Assembly (NCBI GenBank): GCA_029891385.1
Contig: CM057228.1
Location: 57,543,783-57,607,782, forward strand
Direction: 5' to 3'
DNA from: Erythroxylum novogranatense
Lineage: Eukaryota; Streptophyta; Magnoliopsida; Malpighiales; Erythroxylaceae
DNA length: 64,000 nt
In this document: piece by piece, positions 1 through 10,808 of the stretch
Layout: every line of letters begins with the position of its first letter
How positions within the stretch are numbered: the stretch's first letter is position 1
Position numbers and translations under genes: made by a program
The notes under the pieces: model-generated
Seen by the model: the letters and a program-made list of their open reading frames with translations, nothing else
Told to the model about the DNA's origin: nothing
The model's database searches: none

Positions 1-8
1 TTCCGTAT

Positions 9-1502
9 GTGAGCATTATGTCTGAGCACGATGGAAGTGTCGGTGGTATGCGGAGCTTATCCGAGGTGCAGCTCGATGGACCACTGGTTAAGGCCCCAGA
101 GACTTTAGGAGCCCAGTCTCTACTATGGTGGAAGATCATACCACAGTGCAGCAGAGTCGTGGAGGTGGATCGGGATGGAGAGGCCGAGGCCGAAGCAGAG
201 GGTCATGATGGTCGAGGGACCGAGCGGCAGCAGCGATCAAAGGCTAGGGTCTATGCCATGACTCGACAGGAGGCTCAGGGTTCCCCGGATGTTGTTGCGG
301 GTATGCTTCTGATTTCTGGTTTTGAAGCATATGCATTGTTGGATCCTGGATCCACTCATTCTTTCATTGCACCGCATTTAGCGTGTAGACTGCATGGGGA
401 TAGGCAGAGGTTGCAGTATGGGTTAAAGGTGAGTACACCTCTAGGTAGTACGACTGTATTGGGAGAGGTCTGTATAGGGTGTCCGGTTCAGATTGACCGA
501 GCCGTTTTGAGTGCTGATTTGATTGTTTTGCCTCTGAGGGAGATTGACGTGATATTGGGGATGGACTGGTTGACTACACATAGGGCTATTATGGACTATT
601 ATACCAAGGAGGTTGTATTGGAGTCTCTTGGTCAGCCCAGAGTTGTATTTCGAGGAATTAGTCAGGCAGTGCCAGTGAGGATGATTTCCTTCTTGAGTGC
701 CCTGAGGTTGATGCAGGGAGGTTATGAGGCCTATCTGGCTCACGTAGTGGATTCCCGAGTCGAGCGGAGATTGCAGGATGTTCCCGTAGTAAGAGAATTT
801 CTAAATGTGTTTCCCGAGGAGCTACCGGGATTGCCGCTAGAGCGGGAGATAGAGTTTGAGATTGATCTCGTTCCAGGTGCCGCTCCTATATCGATCCCTC
901 CGTATAGGATGACACCGGTGGAACTGAGAGAGCTTAAGGCTCAGTTGCAGGAGCTACTGGATAAGGGGTTCATTAGACCGAGTGTTTCGCCATGGGCAGC
1001 TCCGGTATTGTTTGTAAAGAAGAAGGACGGGATTCTGAGATTGTGTATTGACTATAGGCAGTTGAATCGAGTGACAGTAAAGAATAAGTATCCACTGCCT
1101 AGGATCGATGATCTATTTGATCAGTTACAGGGAGCTCAGGTGTTCACTAAGTTGGACCTGCTATCAGGTTACTATCAATTGAGGATTGCAGAGGCCGATG
1201 TGCCTAATAGTGCTTTCAGGAGCAGGTATGGGCATTTCGAGTTCTTAGTGATGCCGTTTAGGTTGACTAATGCCCCAGCAGCCTTCATGGCTTTGATGAA
1301 TAGAGTTTTTCAGTCCTACCTGGATCGGTTTGTGATTGTATTTATTGATGATATTCTGGTTTATTCGAGGAGTAGACAAGAGTACGCTGAGCATCTGAGG
1401 ATTGTCCTTCAGGTCATGAGAGAGAGACAACTGTTCGCCAAATTCACTAAGTGTGAATTCTGGCTTGATGAGATTGTATTTCGGGGCGCGTGGTGTCGGT
1501 GA
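9..1502 (+). pseudogene. gypsy pol, gag tail + protease + reverse transcriptase (open frame, no longer joined to RNase H)
   Basis: A 497-codon open frame. The ATG at 9 is not a true start; this is the middle of a polyprotein. Residues 1-80 are a degraded gag C-terminus with an R/G/E-rich stretch; the zinc knuckle seems lost to frameshifts near positions 30-130. Aspartic protease is marked by [10 protein letters not shown] at about 110-119. RT follows from about 290, with [30 protein letters not shown], and the catalytic FIDD near 445. RT copies element RNA into DNA in the cytoplasmic particle. After about nucleotide 1480 the frame fails in the thumb region and the reading continues in another frame from 1490. 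RT catalytic residues are intact in this fragment. Confidence 0.88.
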
Positions 1503-2160
1503 GGGTATTGGTGGACCCTCATAAGATAGAGGCGGTTATGAGTTGGGAGATTCCGGCGAGTGTGCGAGTTGCGGAGTTTCTAAGATTGGCGGATATTACG
1601 GAGGTTCGCCGAGGGTTTTCGTTGATCTCCGCCCTTCGTGAAGCTGTTGAGGAAGAATGTGTCGTCCAGATGGACTGAGGAGTGCCAGAAGAGCTTTGAG
1701 GAGCTGAAACATCAGTTGACGACTGCACCGGTGTTAGGCATTCCATCTGGGACTGGAGGCTTTGTGGTGTACATTGATGCCTCGCATCAGGGATTGGGAT
1801 GTGTATTGATGCAGCATGGGAGAGTTATAGCTTATGCCTTGAGATAGTTGAGGTCTCATGAGGTGAATTATCCGGTACATAACTTGGAGTTGGCCGTAGT
1901 TGTGTTTGCTCTGAAGATCTGGAGACGTTATCTGTATGGGGAGACGTTCCAGATCTTCACTGATCATAAGAGTTTGAGGTATCTATTGAGTCAGAGAGAG
2001 CTCAATCTGAGACAGAGGAGATGGATAGAGTTCTTGAAGGACTATATTTGCGATTGAGTATCATCCAGGAAGGCCAATGTGGTGGCGATGCAATCGAGTA
2101 GGAGATCGCATGGTAGTGCGGCTCGAGTTCGAGTTTCTAGGTTACAGTGCGATTCGGTTG
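1490..2160 (+). pseudogene. gypsy RNase H domain, broken
   Basis: Reading resumes from 1490 with DPHKIEAVMSWEIP, the RT-RNase H connection, shifts frame near 1590-1640, and continues through YIDASHQGLGCVLMQ (RNase H active-site Asp region) and [11 protein letters not shown] (second conserved Asp). A TAG at 1845-1847 interrupts the domain just before LRSHEVNYP; the family usually has Gln there, so a CAG to TAG change is likely. Another shift occurs near 2054, just before the expected YHPGKANVVADALSR motif, only part of which is readable. RNase H removes the RNA strand during reverse transcription. At least three lesions make this copy inactive. Confidence 0.85.
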
Positions 2161-2170
2161 AGAGCTCTTA

Positions 2171-3173
2171 ATGTCTGATGGATTTGGGTGGGATGGAGCT
2201 TTGATTGCTACTCGAGGTCGAGGCCGATGTTGCATGATAGGATCCGGAGAGTTCGAGGATCAAGACCCGGTGTTAGTGAGGCTGATTGAGAGAGTCGGTG
2301 GTACTAATTCAGAGTTTGAGTTGAGAGATGAGACATTATGGATGGGACGAGGCTGTGTGTGCGGATGTAGATGATTTGAGGCGTGAGATTCGGAGGAGGC
2401 TCACGTAGCTGCCTATGCTATGCATCCTGGTTCGACCAAGATGTATAATTCACTGAGACAACATTTCTGGTGGCCTGGTATGAAGAGGCAAGTGGCAGAG
2501 TATGTCTCCAGGTGTCTGATTTGTCAGCAGGTTAAGGCAGAGAATCAGGCTCCAGTGGGGAAGTTGCATTCGTTGCCCACTCCGGAGTGGAAATGGGAGC
2601 GAATTACCATAGATTTTGTGATGCAGTTGCCTAGGACACCGAGGCAGCATGATGCTATCTGGGTCATAGTGGACCGATTGACTAAATCGGCTCACTTCTT
2701 GCCAGTGAGGGAGAGCAATACTCTCGATCAGTTGGCCCAGAAGTATGTAGCAGAGATTGTACAATTGCATGGGGTTCCGTTGTCGATAGTCTCAGACAGG
2801 GATCCCAGGTCCACTTCGAGGTTCTGGAAGAGCCTACAGACTGCTATGGGTTCGAGGTTAAATTTCAGTACAGCGTTTCATCCTCAGAGAGATGGACAGA
2901 GCGAGAGCACGATTAAGACTGTTGAGGACATGCTTTGGGCGTGTGTATTGGAGTTCAGAGGAGCATGGGATCAGTATTTGGCACTAATCGAGTTTGCATA
3001 TAATAACTAGTATCAGAGTAGTATCGGGATGGCACCGTATGAGGCCTTATATGGGAGGCCGTGTAGATCACCACTGTATTGGGATGAAGAGGGTATGAGA
3101 TCGATTAAGGGTCCCGAACTTATTCAAAATACAGTGGATAAGGTACAGTTGATCCAGAGTCGCATCAAGGTGG
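2171..3173 (+). pseudogene. gypsy integrase, N-terminal and catalytic parts, split by copia insertion
   Basis: 2171-2374 encodes the leader of integrase (DQDPVLVRLIERV). The zinc-binding HHCC domain follows around 2400-2535, with HPGSTKMY and CLICQQVK. The core has the D,D35,E triad within the 2420-3010 frame: Asp65 in TIDF, Asp126 in SDRD, Glu162 in GQSE, with 35 residues between the last two. Stops at 2372-2374 and 3008-3010 break the frame, the second in the conserved NNxYQSSIGMAPYEALYG block. The coding sequence stops at 3173 where the C1 LTR begins, and the C-terminus lies at 27807-28335. Integrase inserts the cDNA into chromosomes. Confidence 0.9.
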
Positions 3174-5039
3174 TGTAGGAAAATCCCGGTGTGAGCATCA
3201 CATGCCCACGGTGTAGAAAACAAAAATTTTTGTTCCGGGACCTTCCCGAAAGCCAAGATCCATGTGACTATATAACAAAGTCAAACCAAAATGACCAAAG
3301 GAGACCGTCTCTAACGGTATCCACGCAGAGATCAGAGAACCTAACCGGGACAAACCCTTTGACCCGGGAATACCTAGAACAAGTTGAAGACTGCTAGATC
3401 TTACCTTGTTCTTGGAGAGCTTGAAGAATAACGATGAAGAAGGAGGATGGGAAGCTTGAAGGAGATGGAGAACTTGATGATCGATGAAGAGAGATCAAAA
3501 TCTATTAGGTTTTTACAAAATTTCTCTTTTTATATCTAAACCAACGACCATCTTTCATCTCTACATCAAGTTTGTCTTCTAGCCATTAAATATACTTAAT
3601 GACTAAGCAAAATGGAAGCTTCTTCCATCCATCCACGTTAGCTTCATTATATATATATATATATATATATAAAGTTAAAGCTTCCTCTCCTCCTTTTCCC
3701 ACGTATAACATATATATATATATATATATATATTAATTCTTTAATTAATTAATTATATATATATATAAATAAATGTTGAATTGGTCCAGTCACACTGGGG
3801 TCGGTCCTACCGGCCTACTGGGTCTCGGTATGGGAAAAACCCCCAGAAACATTTTTCAGCAATATCGATGTCGCGATCTCATCGTGACATATCTCGATCT
3901 CATCGGGATCCATTTAATCCGATTGCTCTCCATTTATTGGATCTCTATCCAAAATTATTTTACGAGTTCTCCGAGACACTCTTATGCGTGTGACCCATTA
4001 GGTTCCCGGTTATGTTGGCCACTTAGATCAACACTTAATCTAAGCAAGTCATGAGCGGTATCTAGCAACACATCATGACCCCCAATTGACCGGAAAGTAA
4101 TTGGTTTGATGAAGAAACATATATTCATCATGGACCATATCACGAACCTTTCCATAGACAATTGCCGTGCAATTCGTCCTTTCACCATGCTATACGCCAC
4201 TTGGTTATGAGTATGGGCAAAGTGTCAACTCTTACTAGACTGACTACGTCAAATCTAGTCCAAGTAATTTCAGTTCATGTCCTGGGACTCATTACTTTAT
4301 ATTTAATATGTCAACGAAGACACTCTTCATGACATATGTACTCTTATCAGAGATTTCTAAGTAATGACCCTGACAAGAGGCCATGGGTATCATCTTCTGC
4401 TATCACAGAAGTGGTGAATCCTCTATTGGCTACTCAATTACCTTCGAATACCTCAAATTGTACCCAATCACCACCCTATGAGCGACCTCTGTGAGACAAA
4501 AAGGAATGGAGTCAAAGCACATAATCAACATCCAAGATATCCTTGAGTACCTCAAGTTTAAGGATACTTGCACCATTGCTATGATGAGATTATCACTGAC
4601 ATTAGAATAGTACATCCATGTGATGATCTCATAGCAGGTCAACCAATGTACTTACTACCTCTAGTAAGCATCCACATCTCAACCCTAAATATCTCATATA
4701 TGCAGGTTTACGAGATCCTTTGCTTGATCAAATCAAGGACCTTGAGATGTGCTAGTCTTTCCAGTTAGATGTCGGTCTCAATAATCCTATGAGTAGGATA
4801 ATTTAGATCTTGACATAATTGCACATGATAGGAATCTCAGTAGTATGATCACATCATAATTTCCTTCATGCTATGTCATATATCAAGGACTTCATTAATT
4901 TGCTTATAGATCAATATCCATTCATAAATAATGAACATCAAATTAATGAAATATGCCTTTGTTTATTTATTTATAAAGAATGTACACAATTTGGTACAAA
5001 ACGCGCTAAAGGTGATTGCCTTTAGGCACTACTCTAACA
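3174..5039 (-). repeat. C1 3' LTR (left, 1866 bp)
   Basis: Plus-strand ends are TGTAGGAAAATCC and CTCTAACA; in element sense TGTTAG...CCTACA. It matches 25933-27806 closely. No gene is present. It carries (TA)n runs at 3648-3671 and 3711-3733 plus ATTAATTAATT stretches. From about 4690 onward it differs from its partner mainly around CAG/CTG sites. Confidence 0.9.
3648..3771. repeat. TA microsatellites and TTAATTAA stretches in C1 LTR
   Basis: Two perfect TA runs (3648-3671, 3711-3733) and a third at about 3754-3767, with TTAATTAATTAA between. The copies in LTRs C, D and E have different lengths at the same place, as expected of microsatellites. Confidence 0.85.
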
Positions 5040-5057
5040 ATCTCCCACTTGACCTAA
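5040..5057 (-). promoter_or_regulatory. polypurine tract of C1
   Basis: Plus strand ATCTCCCACTTGACC, minus sense GGTCAAGTGGGAGAT followed by LTR start TGTTAG. This is the typical copia plus-strand primer site. Confidence 0.85.
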
Positions 5058-5059
5058 AG

Positions 5060-5519
5060 CCAATCGCCTTGATATCTAATACCATAAAGTAGTACATGAG
5101 AATCAAAACTCTTACGTGATAATGGCTTTTCAGCGGATCAATAATACGCTTTCGTCGGAATTCTCTCTATCTCGCACATCACCTCGACCAATGATCTCCT
5201 TGATCGGGTGATATCTCATGAGTACGTGTTTGGATCGTTGATGAGACCTTGGTTCCTTCGCTGCGCTTAATAGCCCCATTGTTGTCACAATACAATCTGT
5301 ATGGGCCCATCATCGCTAGGAACCACACCAAGTTCGATAATGAACTTCTTGATCCAAGCCGCTTCCTTTCTTTGCGTCTGAGCGGCAATGTACTGCTGTC
5401 TCGATCGTTAAATCGTGATCGTCTCTTGTTTGGAACTCTTCCAACCGATCGCCCGCCATTCGATGTGAATATGTAACTTTGATTGGGATTTAGAATCATC
5501 CTTATCAGTTGAAGCGGCA
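5060..5519 (-). pseudogene. C1 RNase H domain, heavily broken
   Basis: Minus-strand remnant. LYCDNNGAI is clear around 5265-5300, and pieces of the copia RNase H appear in several frames around it, including a shifted remnant of the STTEAEY region. The homologous C2 copy (9492-9085) reads through the same domain in one frame. Nearly all differences are one- to four-base changes at places where the C2 copy has CAG or CTG, so part of this damage may be sequence error. RNase H degrades the RNA template in reverse transcription. Confidence 0.75.
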
Positions 5520-6700
5520 TCAGATACCCGCCACTTTGAGATCTCCATCTCCATATATTAAGAAAACATCCTTAGTCCTTCGCAAGTACTTTAGGATATT
5601 CTTGACAGCCACCCAGTGACCCCCACTAGGATCCGATTGGTATCTACTCGTAACACTTAGAGCATATGATACATCGGGTCTCGTACATAGCATTGCGTAC
5701 ATGATAGATCCTACCGCAGATGCATACGGGATCATATCCATGCGCATCCTCTCATCTTGTGTCTTAGGACACATAGATTTTGAGAGTGTTATCCCATGAG
5801 TAATGGGAAGGTACCCTCTCTTGGATTGTTCCATGCTAAACCTCTTTAGCATCTTGTCTATGTACGTTGATTGTGAAAGACCAAACAACCTTTTTGATCT
5901 ATCTCTATAGATTTTTATCCCAAGGATATAAGTTGCTTCACTAAGGTCTTTCATGAAAAATTATTTGGACAATCAAATCTTGACTGATTGTAGCATCGAG
6001 ACGTCGTTTTCTAGTAATAATATGTCATCTACATATAGCACAAGGAATACAATTGCAGTCCCATTAACCTTCTTATACACACAGTATTCATCCGGATTTT
6101 GTGAGAAACCAAACTCTTTGATTTCCTCATCAAAACGGATATTCCAACTCCTGGATGCTTGCTTCAATCCATAGATGGATTTTTGAAGCTTGCATACCTT
6201 TTCGCCATCATAGGAGATGAAGCCCTCAGGTTGTGTCATATACACATCCTCAACTAGATTCCCATTTAGGAAAGCTGTCTTCACATCCATTTGCCATATC
6301 TCATAATCATAATGAGTGGCAATGGCTAGGAGTATCCTAATGGATTTAAGCATTGCTACTGGGCTGAAAGTCTCGTCGTAGTCAACTCCTTGTCTTTGAC
6401 GAAAACCTTTAGCCACAAGCCTTGCTTTATAGGTAATTACATTACCATCCATGTCGGTTTTCTTTTTGAAAACCCATTTGCACCCTATGGGTTTTATTCC
6501 TTCGAGTGCCTCAACCAAAGTCCATACTTGGTTTTCATACATGGAATCCATTTCTGACTTCATGGCTTGAAGCCATTTCTCGCACTCGAACTCTTCGTAA
6601 CCTCTTCATAGGTGGTAGGCTCATTATCTTACGTGAGCAATACGTCATTCTGTTCATTCACAAGAAATCCATATCTCTCGAACAGGCGTATCCTACGTGA
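5520..6700 (-). pseudogene. C1 reverse transcriptase
   Basis: Two open frames on the minus strand, 6563-5973 and 5954-5520, separated by a frameshift near 5955-5972. The first has CKWVFKKK, KARLVAKGF, DETFSPVA, WQMDVKTAFLNG (first catalytic Asp) and VLYVDDILLL (YVDD box). The second has the thumb/connection with ATYILGIKIYRDRSKRLFGLSQ and LCTRPDVSYALSVTSRYQ. The N-terminal link to integrase (about 6564-6992) is degraded. RT makes cDNA inside the virus-like particle. The YVDD core is intact, but the frameshift disables the polyprotein. Confidence 0.88.
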
Positions 6701-6992
6701 CCACTGAACTTCGTCTTTTGGAGAAGATTGAACTGTTACTTCATCCGTATGAGTCACGGTTTGAGTTCGAACAGTTGATCTGCGTCATTCGAGCATCTTG
6801 AACTTCTTCAAGTTTTATTTTGCTCCCACCGTCTTCTTGTAAAAGAAACTCTTTCTCTAAAAAGACAGATGCTTTGAAACAAACACCTTTTGTTCCTCGG
6901 AAGGTAGAATTGATATCCCATTGTTTCTTTAGGATATCCTACTAACAAACACTTGTCGATTTTGCATCAAGTTTATCTCGACCGTGTCCGCT

Positions 6993-7791
6993 TCACATAA
7001 GGTGACAACCCCAAACTTTCAAATGAGTAAGATAGGGTCTTTTGTTAGTCCACATCTCATATGGAGTAACATCAACTGTCTTTGATGGAACTCTGTTTAG
7101 CAAGTAAACGACTGTCTCGAGTGCATACCCCCAAAAGGATTTTGGTAACTTTGCAAAGCCCATCATTGATCGTACCATGTCTAACAAGGTTCAATTTCTC
7201 CTTTCTGCCACACCATTATGCTGTGGTGTGTAAGGAGGAGTCCATTGAGATAAAATCCCATTATCTCTGAGATAATCCAAAAACTCTTGGTCTAAGTATT
7301 CCCTACCACGATCTGATCGTAATGTCTTGATACTTTTCCCAAGTTGTTTTTCTACTTTATTTCTGAATTGTTTGAACTTTTCAAATGCTTCAGATTTGTA
7401 TCTCATCAGATACAGGTACCCATATTGAGAATAATCATCGACAAAGGTAATGAAGTAAAGAGAACCACTTCTAGCATGGATGGACATCGGACCACATACA
7501 TCTGAATGTATTAGGTCTAATACTCCAGTCGCTCGTTCACCCTTTCCCTTAAAGGGTAACTTAGTCATCTTGCCTAATAAACAAGATTCGCATGTGTGAT
7601 ATGATTCATAATCAAATGACCCTAAACTTCCACTCTTATGGAGCTTAGCCATGCGTCTCTCATTTATATGGCCAAGGCGACAATGCCATAAGTAAGTTGA
7701 TTTTAAATTATCTCGTTTATGTCTTTTCGTGTCATTGACATTCATTATTGGATGTGACATATCTAATATGTAAATTCCATTGCATAATATA
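6993..7791 (-). pseudogene. C1 integrase with GAG-pre-integrase domain
   Basis: Minus-strand frames 7760-7191 and 7187-6993 read almost continuously. HCRLGHINERR and CESCLLGK form the HHCC zinc motif. LIHSDVCGP gives the first catalytic Asp, LRSDRGREYL the second, and HNGVAERRN the Glu. The following part has FWGYALETVVYLLNRVPSK and PYEMWTNKRPYL. A stop or shift lies between 7191 and 7187. At 7791 the sequence meets the inserted C2 LTR, and the upstream part of the gene resumes at 22679. Confidence 0.88.
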
Positions 7792-7796
7792 CCAGT
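7792..7796. repeat. TSD of tandem element C2, left copy
   Basis: CCAGT here and CCAAT at 22679-22683. The homologous uninterrupted sequence in the C2 copies (GTACCAGTACCATAAAGC, GTACCAATACCATAAAGC) confirms the break point. Confidence 0.75.
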
Positions 7797-8947
7797 AGTA
7801 GGAAAATCCCGGGAGGTACATCACATGTACCAGGTGTGGAAAACAAAAATTTTTGTCGCCGGGACCTTCCCGAAGGCCAGGATCTATGTGTCTGTATGAA
7901 GATTCAAACCTGAATAGCCAATAGAGACTATCTCTAAAGGTATCCACGCAGAGATCGAAAACCTAACGGGACAAACCCTTTGACCGGGAATAGCTAGAAC
8001 AAAGTAAAGGCTGCTAGACCCTACCTCTATCCTTGGAGAGCTTAAGAAATCGATGGAGAGAAGGGATGAAGCTTGGAGATGATGAAGAGATCGTTGGAGA
8101 AGAGTAAAAGAACCTTTGAAAAACACATTTCTATCTTCTTTTCTCAACCCACGATAAAGCTCTCTTTCACTTAGGTTTAAAACACTTTTTAAACCTCCTC
8201 ACCATCATCTACGAGCATCATCTTCTTTCATCACTCATCTTTTGTCTTTTAGTCATTAATTACTTAATGACTAAGCATGATGACAAGGCTTCCAAAAGAA
8301 GCTTCTTTGCTTCCTCTCCTCCATTGCTAAGGATACTTGCACCTCAAGTCTAAGGATACTTGCACCATTGCTATGATGAGATTATCACTGACATTAGAAT
8401 AGGATATCCATGTGATGATCTCATGGCAGGTCATCCAATGTACTTACTACCCTTAGTAAGCATCCACATGTCAACTCTAAATATCCCATATTTACAGTTT
8501 CTGAGATCCACTGCTTGATCCAATCAAGGAGTATAACATATGTTAGTCCGTGGGATTAATGATGTCCGGTCTCATTAATCCTATGACTAGGAGAATTTAG
8601 ATATCTTGACATAATTGCACATGATAGGAATCTCGAGGATTATGATCACATCATAATTTCCTTCATGCTATGTCATATATCATGGACTTCATTAATTTGA
8701 TTAAAGATCAATATCAATTCATAAAGAACATCAAATAAATGAAACATGCCTTTCTTTATTTATTCGTAAAGTCTGTACATGACTATGAACAAAAGCGCTA
8801 AAGGGGATTGCCTTTAGGGCATTACTCTAACAATCTCACGGTACTGTACACGCATAAGTGGACTTACACGAGTATACAAGTCGACTTATTAGTACCGAAC
8901 TGGTATAAGTCGACTTACATCTCCATACAAGTCGACTTACACCTACA
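7797..8947 (-). repeat. C2 LTR B, internally deleted (1151 bp)
   Basis: Left end AGTAGGAAAATCCCGGG (expected TGTAGG, one base changed), right end CTTACACCTACA. Compared with LTR C it lacks about 0.8 kb: at 8324 the text jumps from CCTCTCCTCCAT to TGCTAAGGATACTTG. CTAAGGATACTTGCACC is then present twice in succession (8326-8374). The deleted part included the TA microsatellites. Confidence 0.85.
8833..8947 (-). repeat. palindrome array at the U3 start of C2 LTR
   Basis: Holds ACAAGTCGACTTAT, TATAAGTCGACTTACA and ACAAGTCGACTTACA, each centred on GTCGAC, plus a decayed first unit (ATAAGTGGACTTA). Equivalent arrays lie at 16669-16783 and 22563-22678. The C1 LTR lacks the array. Confidence 0.88.
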
Positions 8948-8966
8948 AATCTCCCACTTGACCTAA
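8948..8966 (-). promoter_or_regulatory. polypurine tract of C2 internal a
   Basis: Plus strand AATCTCCCACTTGACC, directly after LTR B. The same string occurs at 16784-16798 after LTR C (there CACTGACC, one T lost). Confidence 0.85.
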
Positions 8967-8984
8967 AGGCAATCGCCTTGGTAT

Positions 8985-9520
8985 CTAATACCATAAGCGA
9001 GTATATGAGAATCAAAATTCTTCTATGACAATGGCTTCAGCGGATCGACAATGTTACGCTTCTGGAATTCTCTCAATCGTGACATCACCTCGGCAATGAT
9101 CTCTCGAATCGATGATATCTGCGAATGCGATGTTTAGATCGTTGGTGAGACCTTGGTTCCTTTGCCTGAGCAATAGCCCCATTGTTGTCACAATACAACT
9201 GTATGGGCCCATCACAGCTAGGAACCACACCAAGTTCAGTGACGAACTTCTTGATCCAAACAGCTTCCTTTGCTGCCTCTGATGCAGCAATGTACTCTGC
9301 CTCGGTCGTTGAATCAACCGTCGTCTCTTGTTTGGAACTCTTCCAACTGACTGCTCCGCCATTCAGTGTGAAAACATAACCTAACTGGGATTTTGAATCA
9401 TCCTTATCAGATTGAAAACTGGCATCCGTATGCCCGCTCATTTGGAGATTTCCATCTCCATATATCAAGAAAACATCCTTAGTCCTTCGCAAGTACTTGA
9501 GGATATTCTTGACACCACCC
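8985..9520 (-). pseudogene. C2a RNase H domain
   Basis: The minus-strand frame 9492-9085 is open for 135 codons. It has YGDGNLQMSGHTDASF (first Asp), STTEAEYIAASEAAKEAVWIKK (Glu motif) and IQLYCDNNGAIAQAKEP (second Asp). After 9085 the HQRSKHI motif is frameshifted; the expected end of the polyprotein falls near 8990-9060. This is the least damaged RNase H of the three related copies. Confidence 0.87.
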
Positions 9521-9560
9521 GATGACCCTCACCAGATCCGATTGGTATCCGCCGTGACAC

Positions 9561-10808
9561 TCAGAGCATACGATACATCGGCCTCGTACATAACATAGCA
9601 TACATGATCGATCCTATCTGCAGACGATACGGATCTCGATCCATGCGCATCCTCTCATCTTGTGTCTTAGGACACATAGATTTCGAGAGTGTTATCCCAT
9701 GAGACATGGGAAGAAACCCTCTCTTGGATTGCTCCATGCTAAACCTCTTTAGCATCTTGTCTATGTACGATGATTGTGAAAGACCAAGCAACCTCTTCGA
9801 TCTATCTCTATAAATCTTTATCCCGAGGATAAAAGTTGCTTCACCAAGGTCTTTCATGGCAAATTGTTTGGACAACCAAATCTTGACTGATTGTAGCATC
9901 GAGACATCGTTTCCTAGTAATAATATGTCATCCACATATAGCACAAGGAATACGATTGCAGTCCCATTAACCTTCTTGTACACATAGTGTTCATCCGGAT
10001 TTTGTGAGAAACTAAACTCTTTGATTGACTCATCAAAACGGATGTTCCAACTCCTGGATGCTTGCTTCAATCCATAAATGGATTTCTGAAGCTTGCATAC
10101 CTTTTCGCCATCGATGGAAGTGAAGCCCTCTGGTTGTGTCATGTACACATCCTCGGCCAGATTTCCATTAAGGAAAGTTGTCTTCACATCCATTTGCCAT
10201 ATCTCATAATCATAATGAGCGGCAATAGCTAGGAGTATCCGAATGGATTTAAGCATTGCTACGGGGCTGAAGGTCTCGTCATAGTCAACTCCTTGTCTTT
10301 GACGAAATCCTTTGGCCACAAGCCTTGCTTTATAAGTAATCACATTACCATCCACGTCGGTTTTCTTCTTGAAAACCCATTTGCACCCTATAGGTTTTAT
10401 CCCTTCAGGTGCATCAACCAAAGTCCATACTTTGTTTTGGTACATGGAATCCATTTCAGCTTTCATGGCACAAAGCCATTTTTCAGACTCTGAACTTTTC
10501 AGAACCTCTTCATAGGTAGCAGGCTCATCTTCTTCTATGAGCAATACGTCATTCTGTTCACTTACGAGAAATCCATATCTCTCGAGAACAGTGCGTATCC
10601 TACTTGACCTACGAACTTCGTGTGTAGTAGAAGGTTGAACTGTTACTTCATCTGAATGAGTGGCGGTCTCGAGTTCGAGCGGTTGATCGCGGTTCATTAG
10701 CATCTTGAACTTCTTCAAGTTCAACTTTGCTCCCCTTGCCTTCTTGCAGAAGAAACTCTTTTCTAAGAAGACAAAGATGCTTTGAAACAAACACCTTTTG
10801 TTCCTCAA
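9561..10808 (-). pseudogene. C2a reverse transcriptase and connection
   Basis: Longest copia frame in the window, 415 codons. The N-terminal 100 residues are the integrase-RT linker (VRRSSRIRTVLERYGFLV). RT proper has GCKWVFKKK, ARLVAKGFRQRQGVDYDETF, WQMDVKTTFLNG with the first catalytic Asp, SIYGLKQASRSWN, and VLYVDDILLLGND. The thumb follows with ATFILGIKIYRDRSKRLLGL and MLCTRP at the end. The frame is lost near 9561-9600, before RNase H. The ATG at 10808 is internal to the polyprotein, not a true start. Confidence 0.9.

Noticed and set aside
9..1502. Host aspartic protease gene
   Set aside because: The protease motif is fused directly to a gypsy RT and followed by RNase H and integrase; it is part of the retrotransposon polyprotein.
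1..3173. Endogenous pararetrovirus (caulimovirid) instead of gypsy
   Set aside because: An integrase with D,D35,E and chromodomain, a polypurine tract and a 3' LTR are present, which pararetroviruses lack.
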